Shown here piece after piece: positions 63,705 through 64,000 of a stretch of DNA of 64,000 nt. The stretch lies in NCBI GenBank assembly GCA_022376925.1, contig JAIOJX010000031.1, positions 139,456,854-139,520,853 of the forward strand, given 5' to 3'. The notes beneath the pieces were generated by a model. The model ran no database searches and was not told the origin of the DNA. It worked only from the letters and a program-made list of their open reading frames with translations. Source of the stretch: Tragulus kanchil (Eukaryota; Chordata; Mammalia; Artiodactyla; Tragulidae). Within the stretch, counting starts at the first letter, position 1, and each line of letters begins with the position of its first letter. A program made the translations under genes and the position numbers.

Positions 63705-63979
63705 TTTTTCCCCATCATGCCTTTTTTTTTTTTTTTTTAATTGATATTTATTTCCATCAAGCTTTTTATTCTTTGGCCTGTGTGGGCCTCCCATTGCTGT
63801 GGTCTCTCTCGTTGCAGAGCACCAGCTCTGGGCGCATGTGCTCCAGAGCGCTGGCTCACAATTGGACACATGGGTCCAGCCACTCCGCGGCATGTGGGAT
63901 CCTCCTGGGCCAGGGATCAAACCGGTGCCCCTTGCTCTGCAAGGAGGACTCTTCACCCACTGGACCACCAGGGAAGCCC
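63705..63979 (-). mobile_element. CHR-type SINE
   Basis: A T-rich tail (63722-63739), then CTTTGGCCTGTGTGGGCC, GCTCTGGGCGCATGTGC and GGACCACCAGGGAAGCCC in reverse. Confidence 0.93.
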
Positions 63980-64000
63980 TGGGCAAATTTTCCTAGTCTC

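Overview
The window is nuclear DNA of a pecoran ruminant (bovid or cervid type). The evidence is many Bov-tA/BovA-type and CHR-type tRNA-derived SINEs, a BovB (RTE) LINE 3' end, and older mammalian MIR, L2 and L1 relics. The species cannot be settled from the sequence alone.

One protein-coding gene is supported: the 3' end of ZNF423 (Zfp423/OAZ, a large C2H2 zinc-finger transcription factor) on the minus strand. Its last three coding exons are present: 48602-48733, 46907-47022, and a tiny terminal coding piece at 11613-11642. That last piece encodes only NHTMSQHAQ plus the stop and is followed by a 3' UTR of about 0.66 kb that ends near an AATAAA signal at 10966-10971. The exons have correct GT/AG borders and matching phases, and two zinc fingers are split across introns. 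Positions 48734-64000 are intron upstream of these exons, 11643-46906 is the last intron, and 1-10945 is DNA downstream of the gene. The downstream part holds an ERV-like LTR, a CpG-rich GC-box/CCAAT segment, a TIR-bearing DNA transposon relic and several SINEs.

The most striking property is structural. Thirteen unrelated stretches are each present twice in direct tandem, nearly identical, with repeat distances confined to about 1.08-1.16 kb. First-copy starts are near 1, 2195, 16620, 20837, 25850, 33496, 38950, 40887, 43132, 51673, 55815, 57938 and 61298. Neighbouring units overlap like tiles (38950/40887/43132 and 55815/57938). Several junctions hold a shortened, error-rich version of the adjoining sequence. 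I read these as false duplications made during long-read assembly, not as biology. About 14 kb of the 64 kb would then be artificial, and the last intron of ZNF423 would really be about 27.5 kb and not 35.3 kb. All three exons lie outside the duplications.

I see no prokaryotic features, CRISPR arrays or operons and no further protein-coding gene. The many other open frames are chance frames in GC-rich intron or frames running through SINEs.
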